Assembly: GCF_002135435.1 (NCBI RefSeq)
Contig: NZ_NEGK01000004.1
Span: forward strand, 124,001 to 188,000
Direction: 5' to 3'
DNA length: 64,000 nucleotides
DNA from: Acinetobacter sp. ANC 3813
GTDB taxonomy: Bacteria; Pseudomonadota; Gammaproteobacteria; Pseudomonadales; Moraxellaceae
Under the pieces are notes generated by a model, which ran no database searches, was not told where the DNA came from, and was given only the letters and a program-made list of their open reading frames with translations. The position numbers and the translations under genes are program-made. Of the stretch, positions 21,520-31,002 are shown piece by piece (the first letter of the stretch is position 1; every line of letters starts with the position of its first letter).

Positions 21520-21954
21520 TTATCTGTTCACTATAGTGATCTCAACCACATTCAAATGATGCATCATTTCCCGAATCAAAACAAAATAAGCCCATAGCTT
21601 AAAATCATTCTCAGCTTTGTCCGCATAATATTCCAGCCGCTCCACCCACTCATTAAATGCATGCTCCAGCATGCTACGGTCTATGTGTTTCACGTCATTG
21701 AAAAACAGCGCAGACAGCTGCCGCATATATACATCAGAAGTTTGTGCAATGCGCTGGGAGTGATAATCCAGTTTCAGCTGTTCCAGCAGCGCTTCAATCA
21801 CATCAATCATCTTTTCAATGGCTAAGGCATCCATACGGCCAAAACGCACGCTTTGCGTAACGATATAATTCAGGCCAAAATCAAGCTGAAGAAGCTGATC
21901 ACTCAGCTGAAGCTCAATTTTTTCTGAACTTATAGCAAATATCAAATCTTGCAT
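21520..21954 (-). CDS. Hypothetical helical protein downstream of a diguanylate cyclase
   Basis: A 144-residue, predominantly helical acidic protein; the family was not recognised. GGAGAGGAT precedes the ATG at good spacing. It lies 21 nt after the diguanylate cyclase stop on the same strand, so the two are probably co-transcribed. No signal peptide or membrane helix is visible. A role connected with c-di-GMP signalling is possible only by position. Confidence 0.7.
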   Translation of the reverse strand: MQDLIFAISSEKIELQLSDQLLQLDFGLNYIVTQSVRFGRMDALAIEKMIDVIEALLEQLKLDYHSQRIAQTSDVYMRQLSALFFNDVKHIDRSMLEHAFNEWVERLEYYADKAENDFKLWAYFVLIREMMHHLNVVEITIVNR

Positions 21955-21975
21955 CTAGATCCTCTCCTACCCGCA

Positions 21976-23163
21976 TTATGCACTAGACGCGAGATTAAGC
22001 TCCTGAAAGTGCCGTACCTGATTTCGCCCCTGCTGTTTTGCCAAATATAAAGCCTGATCAGCCATGCGTGTAATTTCTTCAGGGGCTGCGCCTTCTTGCT
22101 CAATTGCCACACCAAAACTGGCGGAAATTTTCAGTACCTGCCCATCATTCAAATGGATATCCATCTGAGCAATTTTACTGCGGCAGCGCTCCGCAATTTC
22201 CAATGCGCCGTCCAAATTACAGCCCGACAGCACCAAAGCAAATTCTTCGCCGCCTAAGCGGCCAACCACATCATTGCCTCGCACCGCAGCATGCAATATC
22301 GCCCCAACTTGACGCAGCACTTCATCTCCAGCTTCGTGTCCATAGCTATCATTAATTTGCTTAAAATGATCTAAATCCAAAATAACCAAAGCATAAGCAC
22401 TATGCTGTTTATGATAAATTTTCTGCAAATGATCATTTACATAACGGCGGTTATACACATTGGTTAAGCCGTCAATTTGGCTCAGCACTTCAATTTTCTT
22501 TTCACGGCGCCGCCACTGCGACAGCAGAACCTCAAAAAACACCGCAGACACAAAAAGTATGGGGGTATACAGCACTACCATACTATTGATCCAAAACGTA
22601 TTTTTATAAAAAGCGCTGTGATCTAAGGCATCGCTGAATAGCGGCGCATAGGGAATAATGTCAATCTTGGTTAAATAACAGATGGCCACCACCACCACGG
22701 CCACAATCACCATAATGCTGTAAATGACTTTGGGCTGATACAGCACAAAACCAATCAATAAAATGTTGATAATGCCCGCCATGGCCGCAGGACTGTAAAT
22801 ACCGACATAATGCGCCGAGAATATCAGCTGCAGTCCAAAATACAGCGGAATGAACCAGCCCATAAACAGCCTGAATTTTTCATAGTTATGAAAAATATAG
22901 GCAATCAGCAGTACGCAAAAAGTCAGCACAATTTGCGCGTATGAGGTCAACAGCCGCAAGTCATAATAATTGTCGTTCAGCCAAATACGGTTATCTGAAT
23001 GATACGTCGTGACGTACCAAAGCAAATGCCCGCTCATAATGGCCAAAGCAAACAGCAGCAGCATGATGCCTTTATAAAAGTCCGGCCAATAGATAATGAC
23101 ATCGTCCGTTTCAAAAATATGAAATCTGAGCTGCTGCCATAATTTTCTTAAATTATTTTTCAA
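21976..23163 (-). CDS. Membrane-bound diguanylate cyclase (GGDEF)
   Basis: A 395-residue protein with about six membrane helices (residues 30-220) and a C-terminal GGDEF domain (about 230-390). The active-site loop reads GGEEF, an accepted active variant. RGND, five residues before it, is a complete RxxD inhibitory site, so product feedback is expected. It converts two GTP to c-di-GMP. It starts with TTG at 23163, with GGATG just upstream. The next gene in the operon is the 144-residue helical protein. Confidence 0.9.
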   Translation of the reverse strand: MKNNLRKLWQQLRFHIFETDDVIIYWPDFYKGIMLLLFALAIMSGHLLWYVTTYHSDNRIWLNDNYYDLRLLTSYAQIVLTFCVLLIAYIFHNYEKFRLFMGWFIPLYFGLQLIFSAHYVGIYSPAAMAGIINILLIGFVLYQPKVIYSIMVIVAVVVVAICYLTKIDIIPYAPLFSDALDHSAFYKNTFWINSMVVLYTPILFVSAVFFEVLLSQWRRREKKIEVLSQIDGLTNVYNRRYVNDHLQKIYHKQHSAYALVILDLDHFKQINDSYGHEAGDEVLRQVGAILHAAVRGNDVVGRLGGEEFALVLSGCNLDGALEIAERCRSKIAQMDIHLNDGQVLKISASFGVAIEQEGAAPEEITRMADQALYLAKQQGRNQVRHFQELNLASSA

Positions 23164-23331
23164 AACATCCGCTCATCCATATGATGATTGATCTAGATAG
23201 GCATACTTCCGCATGTATCCGCTCTTCTTTTTCTCTGGATTTAATTGGTCTTGTTTATTTTAGGATTAATTATACGATTGAATTAAATCAGCCGATATTT
23301 TTATCGGCTGACTGGCGCTTCCACTTTTTTC

Positions 23332-23811
23332 TCAGCGTCTGTCTACAAATAAAATGCCATCTAAATGGTCTACCTCATGCTGCACAATACGCGCTGGAAA
23401 GCCTGAAAATTGCTGTTCAATCTGCTGACCCTCTAAAGTGCTGTAGCGCACCAAAATCTCTTGCGCACGCGCCACACGTCCGCGTTCATTGGGCACGCTC
23501 AGACAGCCTTCTTCACCCCAAACGGTCTGCTCAGACATAGACAATATTACTGGATTGACCATGAATACCGCATCCATTTCAGGCGCATCGGGATAGCGTA
23601 AATTTGGACGCGACGCCACAATAATCACCCGCTTAGACACATATACCTGCGGCGCGGCAATCCCCACGCCGCTGCGCTCCAGCATGGTGGCCTGCATCGC
23701 CTGTACTAAAGCCTGCAGCCAAGGACTGCCAAACTCCTGAGCAGCAACAGGCGCTGCAATTAAATCTAAAATTGCGTCTCCGCGCTGTGCGACGGGCAAT
23801 ACAGTATCCAT
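23332..23811 (-). CDS. def: Peptide deformylase
   Basis: A 159-residue peptide deformylase that removes the N-formyl group from nascent proteins. The three family motifs are complete: GVGIAAPQ (48-55), EGCLS (101-105, metal ligand Cys103) and HEVDH (145-149, two His ligands and catalytic Glu146). It has an unusually complete Shine-Dalgarno. It is not next to fmt, so it may be a second, non-housekeeping copy; this is inference. Confidence 0.93.
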   Translation of the reverse strand: MDTVLPVAQRGDAILDLIAAPVAAQEFGSPWLQALVQAMQATMLERSGVGIAAPQVYVSKRVIIVASRPNLRYPDAPEMDAVFMVNPVILSMSEQTVWGEEGCLSVPNERGRVARAQEILVRYSTLEGQQIEQQFSGFPARIVQHEVDHLDGILFVDRR

Positions 23812-23813
23812 AC

Positions 23814-23822
23814 ATCACCTCC
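23814..23822 (-). promoter_or_regulatory. Near-perfect Shine-Dalgarno of the deformylase gene
   Basis: GGAGGTGAT lies just before the ATG at 23811 and is complementary to most of the anti-SD of 16S rRNA. It fixes the start. Confidence 0.7.
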
Positions 23823-23953
23823 CTCTTATCCTAAACAGCAGTACTTGTGCTGAAAAGTCTCTGAATTTTTTACATTCTTTAATCATAGCTTAAGCTTCAT
23901 CCGTTACAACGGTTCCTTCTGCGCTATTTTTCATATTCTTAGATAAATGCCTT

Positions 23954-24532
23954 ATGTTTGATTGGTCTTCTTTGGTGCAGCATTATGGCTATCTGGCGGT
24001 TTTAATCGGTTCTTTTTTTGAAGGCGAAACCGTGCTCATGCTCAGCGCATATGCCGTACAGCAGCATCTCCTGTCGTTCTGGCCCTTGGTCGGCATTGCC
24101 ATGCTTGGCGGCTTTCTCGGGGATCAATTTTATTATGCCCTAGGCTATAAATACGGCTACAGCTTTATCCGCAGCCGGCCTAAACTGAACAGCAAATTTA
24201 AACGCGCCAGCCTGCTTATTGTGCGTTTTCCTACCCTGTCCATTTTACTCATGCGCTTTTTGTGGGGACTGCGTACCATCATTCCCATGAGTTTTGGCAT
24301 TTTGCGCTATCCTGCTCTGCGCTATAGCCTGGTCAACCTGTTTGCCAGTTTTATTTGGGCCTTTGTGGTTATAAGTGTTGGGCTGCAAGTCAGCCATTGG
24401 CTGCATGTGTTTTGGCATATGCTTCTGCCCAATCAAAGAAAGATCATCATTATGCTTGCGGTGATCAGCTGTATTGTCATTGCCCGTCTAATTTACGGCA
24501 AAATTGTGAAGCCTCAACACTGCCCCGAATAA
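23954..24532 (+). CDS. DedA family inner-membrane protein
   Basis: A 192-residue DedA/VTT-domain protein with four to five hydrophobic segments. The family core is visible: IGSFFEGETVLMLSAYAVQ, GGFLGDQFYYALGYKYG and FLWGLRTIIPMSFGI, with the Glu/Asp and Arg residues typical of DedA. The family is linked to flipping of lipid carriers such as undecaprenyl phosphate and to envelope proton-motive-force homeostasis. It stands alone on the plus strand. Confidence 0.9.
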   Translation: MFDWSSLVQHYGYLAVLIGSFFEGETVLMLSAYAVQQHLLSFWPLVGIAMLGGFLGDQFYYALGYKYGYSFIRSRPKLNSKFKRASLLIVRFPTLSILLMRFLWGLRTIIPMSFGILRYPALRYSLVNLFASFIWAFVVISVGLQVSHWLHVFWHMLLPNQRKIIIMLAVISCIVIARLIYGKIVKPQHCPE

Positions 24533-24642
24533 TACAGCACTCATCTTGCTGCATCATGCTGCGCCATTTATCTGTTTCAATTTCTCTTTAAGGCAGGCTT
24601 CATCAATCTCAGCTATATCTGCAATTATTTGGAGATGCATCA

Positions 24643-24846
24643 ATGGATACCACGGCATTATTATTGGGCGTTGTTTTCAGTTCTATAGGCTTAGGCTATT
24701 GTATGTATGGCAAAAAGCAGCAGCACACGTCTGCGCTGATTTGCGGAATTGCTCTGATGATTTATTCGTACTTTTTTGACAGCACCGCCGCCATCATTGC
24801 GCTTGGCCTGATTTTTATGCTGCTGCCTAAATTTGTTCGGATTTGA
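24643..24846 (+). CDS. Small two-helix membrane protein
   Basis: A 67-residue protein with two hydrophobic segments (about 4-21 and 31-62) separated by a basic GKKQQH turn. No enzyme motif is present. It is probably an inner-membrane protein of unknown function, expressed on its own between dedA and the MFS gene. GGAGATGC lies upstream of the ATG. Confidence 0.65.
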   Translation: MDTTALLLGVVFSSIGLGYCMYGKKQQHTSALICGIALMIYSYFFDSTAAIIALGLIFMLLPKFVRI

Positions 24847-24996
24847 TGCCGCATCCTGCCAAATAAACAATAATATAAATTTTATTATTTGATAAAAAAA
24901 AGTTATTCACCATCCAATAAAGATTGATTATTCAACAATTTCTCAGTTTATTAAAATTGCAATTATTGATAGCCAACCCGCGCATGGTAAATTTAC

Positions 24997-26307
24997 ATGG
25001 ACGTACAGCCACGTTTAAGCAATGAAGATAAACGCACGCTAGGACTCTCCTCCTTAGGCGGCGCTTTAGAATTCTATGATTTTGTCATTTACGTTTTTTA
25101 CGCCAAAATTATTTCTGAATTATTTTTCCCCAGCACCCTCAGCCCATTTTGGGCCATGCTGAATACCTATGGCATTTTCGCTGCAGGCTATTTTTTCCGT
25201 CCGCTGGGCGGTGTAGTCATGGCGCATTTTGGCGACTTGGTCGGCCGCAAGCGTCTATTCAGCCTGTCTATTCTATTAATGGCATTGCCAACCTTAATGA
25301 TTGGTGTGATGCCCACCTTTGAAACCATTGGCTATGCTGCGCCATTACTGCTGCTGCTCATGCGCGTGGTGCAAGGCATTGCCATTGGCGGGGAAATTCC
25401 TGCAGCATGGACTTTTGTTTCTGAACATGTGCCTGAAAAGAAAATTGGGATTGCCAATGGCTTGCTGACTGCAGGCTTATCGCTGGGTATTTTGCTGGGC
25501 GCGCTCATGTCGCTGTTTATTTCACTCAAATTCAGTGAGACGGAAATTCATGACTGGGCATGGCGTATTCCATTTATTGTGGGCGGTGTTTTTGGCTTTG
25601 TAGCGCTGTATCTGCGCAGCTATTTAAAAGAAACCCCTGTGTTTAAAGCCATGCAGGAAAAGAAAGCTTTAGCCAAGGAACTGCCGGTAAAGCAAGTCCT
25701 AGCAGAACACAAAACTGCCGTGATTATTGGCATGCTGTTTACCTGGTTCTTGACGGGCTGCGTGGTGGTCTTAATTTTGGCGATGCCGAATTTACTCACA
25801 GGCGCTTTTGGCTTCGAACGTGCAGATGCATTTAAGATGCAAAGTGCGGCCATTGTCATGCAGATGGCGGGCTGTATAACCGCGGGCCTGCTGGCAGACC
25901 GTTTGGGCGCTGGCAAAGTCATGCTGTTCGGTTCTTTAACTGTGGCTGCGCTGGCAGCGGTGTTCTACAACAGCTTAGGCCATGTCGAAGCCTCTACCGT
26001 ATTTATGCTGTATATGCTGCTGGGTTTCAGTTCAGGAACCGTGGGTATGGTGTCTTACAGTATGGTCAAGATGTTCCCTGCACAAATCCGTTTCTCGGGC
26101 ATTTCATTTTCATACAATCTTGCCTACGCAATTGCAGGCGGTATTACCCTGCCGCTGGTGCAGTGGCTGAGCGCTTACAGTAAAATTGGCGCGCTGTACT
26201 ATGTTTGGGTAGTCTGCTTCGTCGCATTCTTCACAGCGCTGCTGTACAGATCACGCTTTGAAAAGCAGGCGCAGCCTGAAAGCTCAATTGCTGAAAGCAG
26301 CCGCTAA
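24997..26307 (+). CDS. MFS metabolite:H+ symporter (MHS family)
   Basis: A 436-residue, 12-helix major facilitator transporter. The loop 2-3 motif HFGDLVGRKRLFSLS and the loop after helix 4 (GGEIPAAWTFVSEHVPEKK) are typical of the metabolite:H+ symporter group (KgtP, ProP, ShiA, CitA). These import carboxylates, betaines or similar solutes with protons. The substrate cannot be named. It is monocistronic with a strong terminator. Confidence 0.87.
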   Translation: MDVQPRLSNEDKRTLGLSSLGGALEFYDFVIYVFYAKIISELFFPSTLSPFWAMLNTYGIFAAGYFFRPLGGVVMAHFGDLVGRKRLFSLSILLMALPTLMIGVMPTFETIGYAAPLLLLLMRVVQGIAIGGEIPAAWTFVSEHVPEKKIGIANGLLTAGLSLGILLGALMSLFISLKFSETEIHDWAWRIPFIVGGVFGFVALYLRSYLKETPVFKAMQEKKALAKELPVKQVLAEHKTAVIIGMLFTWFLTGCVVVLILAMPNLLTGAFGFERADAFKMQSAAIVMQMAGCITAGLLADRLGAGKVMLFGSLTVAALAAVFYNSLGHVEASTVFMLYMLLGFSSGTVGMVSYSMVKMFPAQIRFSGISFSYNLAYAIAGGITLPLVQWLSAYSKIGALYYVWVVCFVAFFTALLYRSRFEKQAQPESSIAESSR

Positions 26308-26326
26308 AAAGGCAAAGCTTTAACAT

Positions 26327-26357
26327 AAAAAAAGAGCGGATGATCCGCTCTTTTTTT
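26327..26357. terminator. Bidirectional terminator
   Basis: AAAGAGCGGA and TCCGCTCTTT around TGA, with A and T runs on the outside. It follows the MFS gene and faces the DUF2505 gene. Confidence 0.92.
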
Positions 26358-26432
26358 CCTCTGCTGCAAAATCATCCTTGAATCTGCAGCAGAGGAAGGC
26401 ACAACACTCACATCAAAACTGATTTTTAAATT

Positions 26433-26930
26433 TTAGTTCATTAAATTTTTGCGCAGCTCATCTTCTACAATTTCAATTTCCAGTTCGCTAAAACGGCGGA
26501 TTTCACCTTCCGCATGCTTTTCCAGCATCCCGCCAATCAAAGGTACTTTAACCTTGACAGTCCATTGCAGTTTTAACTCAATTTGCGAATCATCGCCTGT
26601 CACACTGCGCTGGCAGCTGGCTTCTAAAGGCAAATTCGGGTCTAAAGTCACCACAGAGGTCAGTTTCGCTAAATCACTGACATCTGTGCGTTTTAAACGG
26701 AACGCATCTTTTAAGAATTTTTTGGCAATATCCGGAATATTGACTTCTAAATTATAGGCGCGCTTAAGCGTGTAAATGTCGCCATTTTTTTTTGATTCTA
26801 AAATTTCTAAGTTTTCACCTGGGATACGCTTGCATACAGCTTCATGCATTGAAACATCTGCAGCAATGCGTTTAAATTCATCCAATGAAACGCCTTTGAT
26901 TGCAGCATTTACTGTAAATTGATGCGCCAT
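26433..26930 (-). CDS. DUF2505 domain protein
   Basis: A 165-residue soluble protein resembling DUF2505, a START/SRPBCC-like fold thought to bind hydrophobic ligands. Supporting segments are an N-terminal HQFTVNAAIKGVSLDEFKRI, alternating strands through the middle and a long C-terminal helix containing GGMLEKHAEGEIRR. No catalytic function is known. It is a single gene without an obvious operator. Confidence 0.7.
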   Translation of the reverse strand: MAHQFTVNAAIKGVSLDEFKRIAADVSMHEAVCKRIPGENLEILESKKNGDIYTLKRAYNLEVNIPDIAKKFLKDAFRLKRTDVSDLAKLTSVVTLDPNLPLEASCQRSVTGDDSQIELKLQWTVKVKVPLIGGMLEKHAEGEIRRFSELEIEIVEDELRKNLMN

Positions 26931-27113
26931 TTTGCTTTCCTATTCAAAATTCTCTAGTTGTTTTTATTGCTTTGCACCGCAAGGCTAAGCGCATTAAATC
27001 CTGTTGCTTTGCTGCTGTCATTGACTCAAATGCACGGATTCTAGATATGGATGCCATACGCATCGTTAAAAATTGCTGCTTCAAAATACAGCGCAAATAA
27101 TTGAATAAAGCAT

Positions 27114-27416
27114 TTAGGCAATATGCTGGCTGCTACGCTTTAGCCCATTCCATTCATAGGTCACAGACAAGTGCTGCGCCGCGTAATCAATAAACATGCT
27201 TTGCGCTTTGTATTCTATGCAAATGCAGTATTCTTCAGCGCCATCATCCATCCCCGTCGCAGACCACTGTGTGCCCGTGGGAAACTGCTGCAGCCACGGC
27301 GCCTGATAGAAATCACTGATACAGTCAAAATTTAAAAAATGTTTAGGGCGCTGCAAAATATCTAATGCCAATGCATCGAATTTTTTCTGCTGCTCATACT
27401 GAAAATCAATCAGCAT
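27114..27416 (-). CDS. Hypothetical protein
   Basis: A 100-residue soluble protein with no family I recognise. GGGAGGAATT gives a strong ribosome-binding site for the ATG at 27416, which supports it as a real gene. The C-terminal half is rich in aromatic residues (YCICIEYKAQ, VTYEWNGLKR) and is probably beta-rich. It is isolated between the DUF2505 and crotonase genes. Confidence 0.6.
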   Translation of the reverse strand: MLIDFQYEQQKKFDALALDILQRPKHFLNFDCISDFYQAPWLQQFPTGTQWSATGMDDGAEEYCICIEYKAQSMFIDYAAQHLSVTYEWNGLKRSSQHIA

Positions 27417-27653
27417 TGCTTAATTCCTCCCTGTTCAAGACTTCAGCCTACCCGCATCTGCGGGGTTCGCAGCACAATGCATCATATTCAATTTCATTGT
27501 CTAGATTGCATCAGCGTTCAATCCTGCATGGAAAGGATCTCTTTCCAGTATTTTTATCAATAATACAGTCACGCTTTGCGCATTGACAGTTTTCCATGCA
27601 AGGTCTACATATGAAATCAGTATAAATAACCAACAACACAGCAGGCACAGCAT

Positions 27654-28469
27654 ATGATTCTGCATGATCAAAACAGCGCATCTAATCAAAGCCAGAACGG
27701 TAAAATCAGCCGTGAAATCCGCGGCAGCATTATGCTGATTGGCTTAGACCGGGCAGATAAGCGCAATGCCTTTGACAGCCATATGATTAATGATTTGTCT
27801 TTGGCGCTGACAGAATATGAAGATAACGCCGCACTGCGCTGTGCAGTGATTTTTGCGCATGGTGAGCATTTTACTGCAGGTTTGGACTTGCTTGAATTGC
27901 AGCCCAAACTGGCCTCGGGTGTTTTCGATTTCACTGCGCAGCAGATTAATCCTTGGGGAACCAGTTCCCGCCAGCGCCGCAAGCCCATCATTGCCGCAGT
28001 GCAAGGCTACTGCTTTACGGCAGGTATTGAATTGATGCTCAATGCAGACCTCGTCATTGCGCAGGACAATTGTCAATTTGCGCAAATGGAAGTGCAGCGC
28101 GGCATTCTGCCTTTTGGCGGTGCAACTGTGCGCTTTGTACAGGCTGCCGGCTGGGCCAAAGCCATGCGCTATTTACTGACGGGCGACAGCTTTGATGCCC
28201 AGACAGCGCTCGATTTAAATCTGATTAATGAAATTACCTCAGCTGCGCCATTGGCGCGCGCAATTGAACTGGCAGAACATATTGCCCGCGCAGCGCCCCT
28301 AGCGGTACAAGCCACTTTGGCATCCGCACAAGATGGCGTATGGCATGGCCCAGAAACTGCCTTTCAGCATTTACAGCAGCATCTTGGCCCCTTGCTGCAT
28401 TCACAGGATGCTCAAGAAGGCGTAAAGGCCATGATTGAACGCAGAGCGCCGCAATTCACAGGCAAGTAA
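27654..28469 (+). CDS. Enoyl-CoA hydratase/isomerase family protein
   Basis: A 271-residue crotonase-fold enzyme. The oxyanion-hole motifs are visible: KRNAFDSHM and FTAGLDL around residues 40-85, then AAVQGYCFTAGIELMLNADLVIA near 110-140, followed by GILPFGGATVRF. Members hydrate or isomerise acyl-CoA esters. The usual second catalytic Glu position cannot be assigned by eye, so the reaction stays open. The alpha/beta hydrolase gene begins 59 bp downstream on the same strand, so the two may be co-transcribed. Confidence 0.85.
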   Translation: MILHDQNSASNQSQNGKISREIRGSIMLIGLDRADKRNAFDSHMINDLSLALTEYEDNAALRCAVIFAHGEHFTAGLDLLELQPKLASGVFDFTAQQINPWGTSSRQRRKPIIAAVQGYCFTAGIELMLNADLVIAQDNCQFAQMEVQRGILPFGGATVRFVQAAGWAKAMRYLLTGDSFDAQTALDLNLINEITSAAPLARAIELAEHIARAAPLAVQATLASAQDGVWHGPETAFQHLQQHLGPLLHSQDAQEGVKAMIERRAPQFTGK

Positions 28470-28528
28470 AAAGCTTTTAAGCGGTAAAATAAAAGATTTA
28501 TCTTATAAAAATAAAGAGGGATGTTGAG

Positions 28529-29416
28529 ATGGAACAAAATATAGCGCGCAGCAGCATTGAAGCGCAAACCATTGCATTCAGCGCTGCCGATGGCTATCCG
28601 CTGTCTGGAACGATGTATGCTGCAGAAAACCCGCATGCCAGCATCATCATTTCCAGCGCCACAGGTGTGCCGCAAGGTTTTTACCGCCGTTTTGCAGAAT
28701 ATGCCGCAGAGCAAGGCTTTCAGGTCTTGAGCTTTGATTACCGCAGCATAGGCGCATCTGCTCCCAAAAGCCTCAAAGGTTTTCGCATGTCTTATTTAGA
28801 TTGGGGCCGCCATGATCTGAGCAGTGCAATTGATCTCTTAGCCAAGCAAGACTTGCCGCTCTATATGATTGGACATTCCTATGGCGGGCAAGCGCTTGGG
28901 CTAACACGCAATCATCAGCTGGTAGACGCCATGCAGTGCTTTGGTACAGGCGCAGGCTGGCATGGCTACATGCCTTGGCGCGAAAAAATGAAGGTTCAGG
29001 TCATTTGGAATATAGTCTTTCCACCCATGGCTGCTGTCAAAGGCTATTTACCATGGAGCACATTAAATATGGGGGCAGATTTGCCGGTCGATGTGTATCG
29101 CCAATGGCGCAAGTGGTGCAAGAACCCCACCTACTTTTTTGCAGATCCTGAACTTCAAGACTTAAAAAAACAATTTGCTCAAGTTCAAACGCCGATCTGT
29201 GCCCTATCTGCATTGGATGATGACTGGGCGCTGCCGGCTTCACGGCATGCATTTATGCAGCATTACAGCAATGCACCCATGCAATTCATAGATTTAAAAG
29301 CGCAGGATTACGCCTTAAACAGTATTGGCCACATGGGCTACTTTAGAAAAGGCGCCGAACAGCTCTGGGATCAAGTGCTGCAGCAGTTTAAATCTATGCA
29401 CAGCGCTATAGCATAG
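28529..29416 (+). CDS. Alpha/beta hydrolase
   Basis: A 295-residue cytoplasmic alpha/beta hydrolase. The nucleophile elbow is GHSYGG (Ser at about residue 118), with an Asp in SALDDDWALP and a His in SIGHMGYF near the C-terminus. It resembles the serine-aminopeptidase-like or YheT-like esterase groups. GAGGGATG lies upstream of the ATG. It probably shares a transcript with the crotonase gene. The substrate is unknown. Confidence 0.82.
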   Translation: MEQNIARSSIEAQTIAFSAADGYPLSGTMYAAENPHASIIISSATGVPQGFYRRFAEYAAEQGFQVLSFDYRSIGASAPKSLKGFRMSYLDWGRHDLSSAIDLLAKQDLPLYMIGHSYGGQALGLTRNHQLVDAMQCFGTGAGWHGYMPWREKMKVQVIWNIVFPPMAAVKGYLPWSTLNMGADLPVDVYRQWRKWCKNPTYFFADPELQDLKKQFAQVQTPICALSALDDDWALPASRHAFMQHYSNAPMQFIDLKAQDYALNSIGHMGYFRKGAEQLWDQVLQQFKSMHSAIA

Positions 29417-29609
29417 GCACGGCATTCTGCATAAAAAATGTTAATTAAGCTGAATCCAATAATCCCTTCTGTTTTATGTTCGCAACAAAATCAGCCGCAG
29501 TATATCTGCGGCTTTCGCTATGCAGAACTGAAATACTCAGTTTAGCAATACAGGCTTAAAGGCATAAAAACAAATCATCCATTCACAGGGTAAAACAGGC
29601 AGCAAAAGC

Positions 29610-30086
29610 TTAGCTCAAACTGTCCTGTGTACGGATCTCATGTTTATGTTCGTCGCCAAAACGGTCTACATGGGCATAAAAAACGCCATATTTCCCTACA
29701 TAATATTCCAAAGACTGATCGTAAAAAGTCCAATAAATTGACCATTCATCTAAGTCCATTTTTCGAATTTGGGTTTTGGAGCTGACGGGCATTTTTCTAA
29801 ACACTTGAGCCTGGACCTGCTCTGCTTCCGCTATATCATGCATTACTGTTTCACTCATGAATATTTCAGCAATGTTATCAAACAGCTGCTGCTCATAGGC
29901 ATCGACCTCAGCCACGCTGTCCACTTCACGGACAGGCTCAGCCTCTGTCAGGCTGGCGCGTTTTTCTGGCGCCTGATATTTTCGCCATTTTTTGAGCATA
30001 TTTTGGGTTTTATAAATTTTTTTGCCGATAACCCACGCAGAAATAAGCACAATCAAAACGCATAACATCAATAATAGTTTGACCAT
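29610..30086 (-). CDS. Hypothetical protein with one N-terminal membrane helix
   Basis: A 158-residue protein with a membrane anchor at residues about 3-22, then a basic stretch (KKIYKTQNMLKKWRK) and an acidic soluble domain. The family was not recognised. It is probably anchored in the inner membrane. It stands alone between two plus-strand genes. Confidence 0.65.
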   Translation of the reverse strand: MVKLLLMLCVLIVLISAWVIGKKIYKTQNMLKKWRKYQAPEKRASLTEAEPVREVDSVAEVDAYEQQLFDNIAEIFMSETVMHDIAEAEQVQAQVFRKMPVSSKTQIRKMDLDEWSIYWTFYDQSLEYYVGKYGVFYAHVDRFGDEHKHEIRTQDSLS

Positions 30087-30529
30087 AACTAAATCCCAAA
30101 CACGGTTTAATTATATTTTTAAGGAGTATAGCACGGCAAAACTGAATATTTTTCAAACAATTCATTTAGGCTTCTGGCAGCGTTTTTGACTGAATGAGAA
30201 AAACTTTCAGCGGCTCTCTATTTCCTTTTTTTCTTGTTTTGCCCATCCATCAACGGATTAGATCAATACAGCAAGGTACTGGACGGGTAGTTTTTAAACG
30301 AATATGATCAATCGCATTAGAAAAATGAAATTTCACATATTTCTCATTCCGTGAAGTACGTCACATACTGGCTTGATGCGATTAAACTATTGAAACAAAT
30401 TGAAATCAAACTCCGTCATTTCTGCTGAAATGCTTCGAAAATGCATCATAAAGCAACATTATTCATCTATTCTAGTATGAGTTTATCTTCTGAAATGTAT
30501 CCTGTTTTTCAATTCAGTTCGAAATAAAT
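30087..30529. other. Intergenic region without recognised features
   Basis: About 440 bp between divergent genes. I see no strong operator, repeat or RNA structure. Confidence 0.4.
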
Positions 30530-30982
30530 ATGATACGTGAATCAAGGATTGAAGATATTCCCGAAATTATTCGGGTCATTCACGAAAGTGTCCGCTCGTG
30601 TATTCAAGACCATCAGCGCAATGAAAGCGCCATCCAAATCTGGCTGGAAAAAACCAATCAAGCCAATCTGATGCTCTGGCTGCTGTATAACGACAGCTGG
30701 GTATATATCGATCAAGAACGAATCGCTGGCTTTATTTTAGTGAATGATCAAGGAAAAATTTTACTGAATTATATTCACCCAGCAATGCAGCAGCAAGGCA
30801 TTGGCACAGCGCTGCTAATGAATATGATTGATTCTTTGCGTGAAAAGAAAATTCCGCAAGTGAGCTTAAAAAGCACCTATACCGCTTTGCCTTTTTATAA
30901 GAAATGTGGCTTTCAAAGCCCTCAAACTTTAGCGCCTGAAACTGGCGCAGCCACAACGCATTTAGTGAAATACTTGGCTTAA
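30530..30982 (+). CDS. GNAT family N-acetyltransferase
   Basis: A 150-residue GNAT-fold acetyltransferase. Motif A, which binds the acetyl-CoA pyrophosphate, is HPAMQQQGIGTALL, and the C-terminal motif is ALPFYKKCGF. The N-terminus (IRESRIEDIPEIIRVIHESV) is the usual first strand and helix. The acceptor cannot be predicted. It has its own promoter region and no operon partner. Confidence 0.85.
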   Translation: MIRESRIEDIPEIIRVIHESVRSCIQDHQRNESAIQIWLEKTNQANLMLWLLYNDSWVYIDQERIAGFILVNDQGKILLNYIHPAMQQQGIGTALLMNMIDSLREKKIPQVSLKSTYTALPFYKKCGFQSPQTLAPETGAATTHLVKYLA

Positions 30983-31002
30983 ATCAGACGGCTTTCTTCA
31001 CT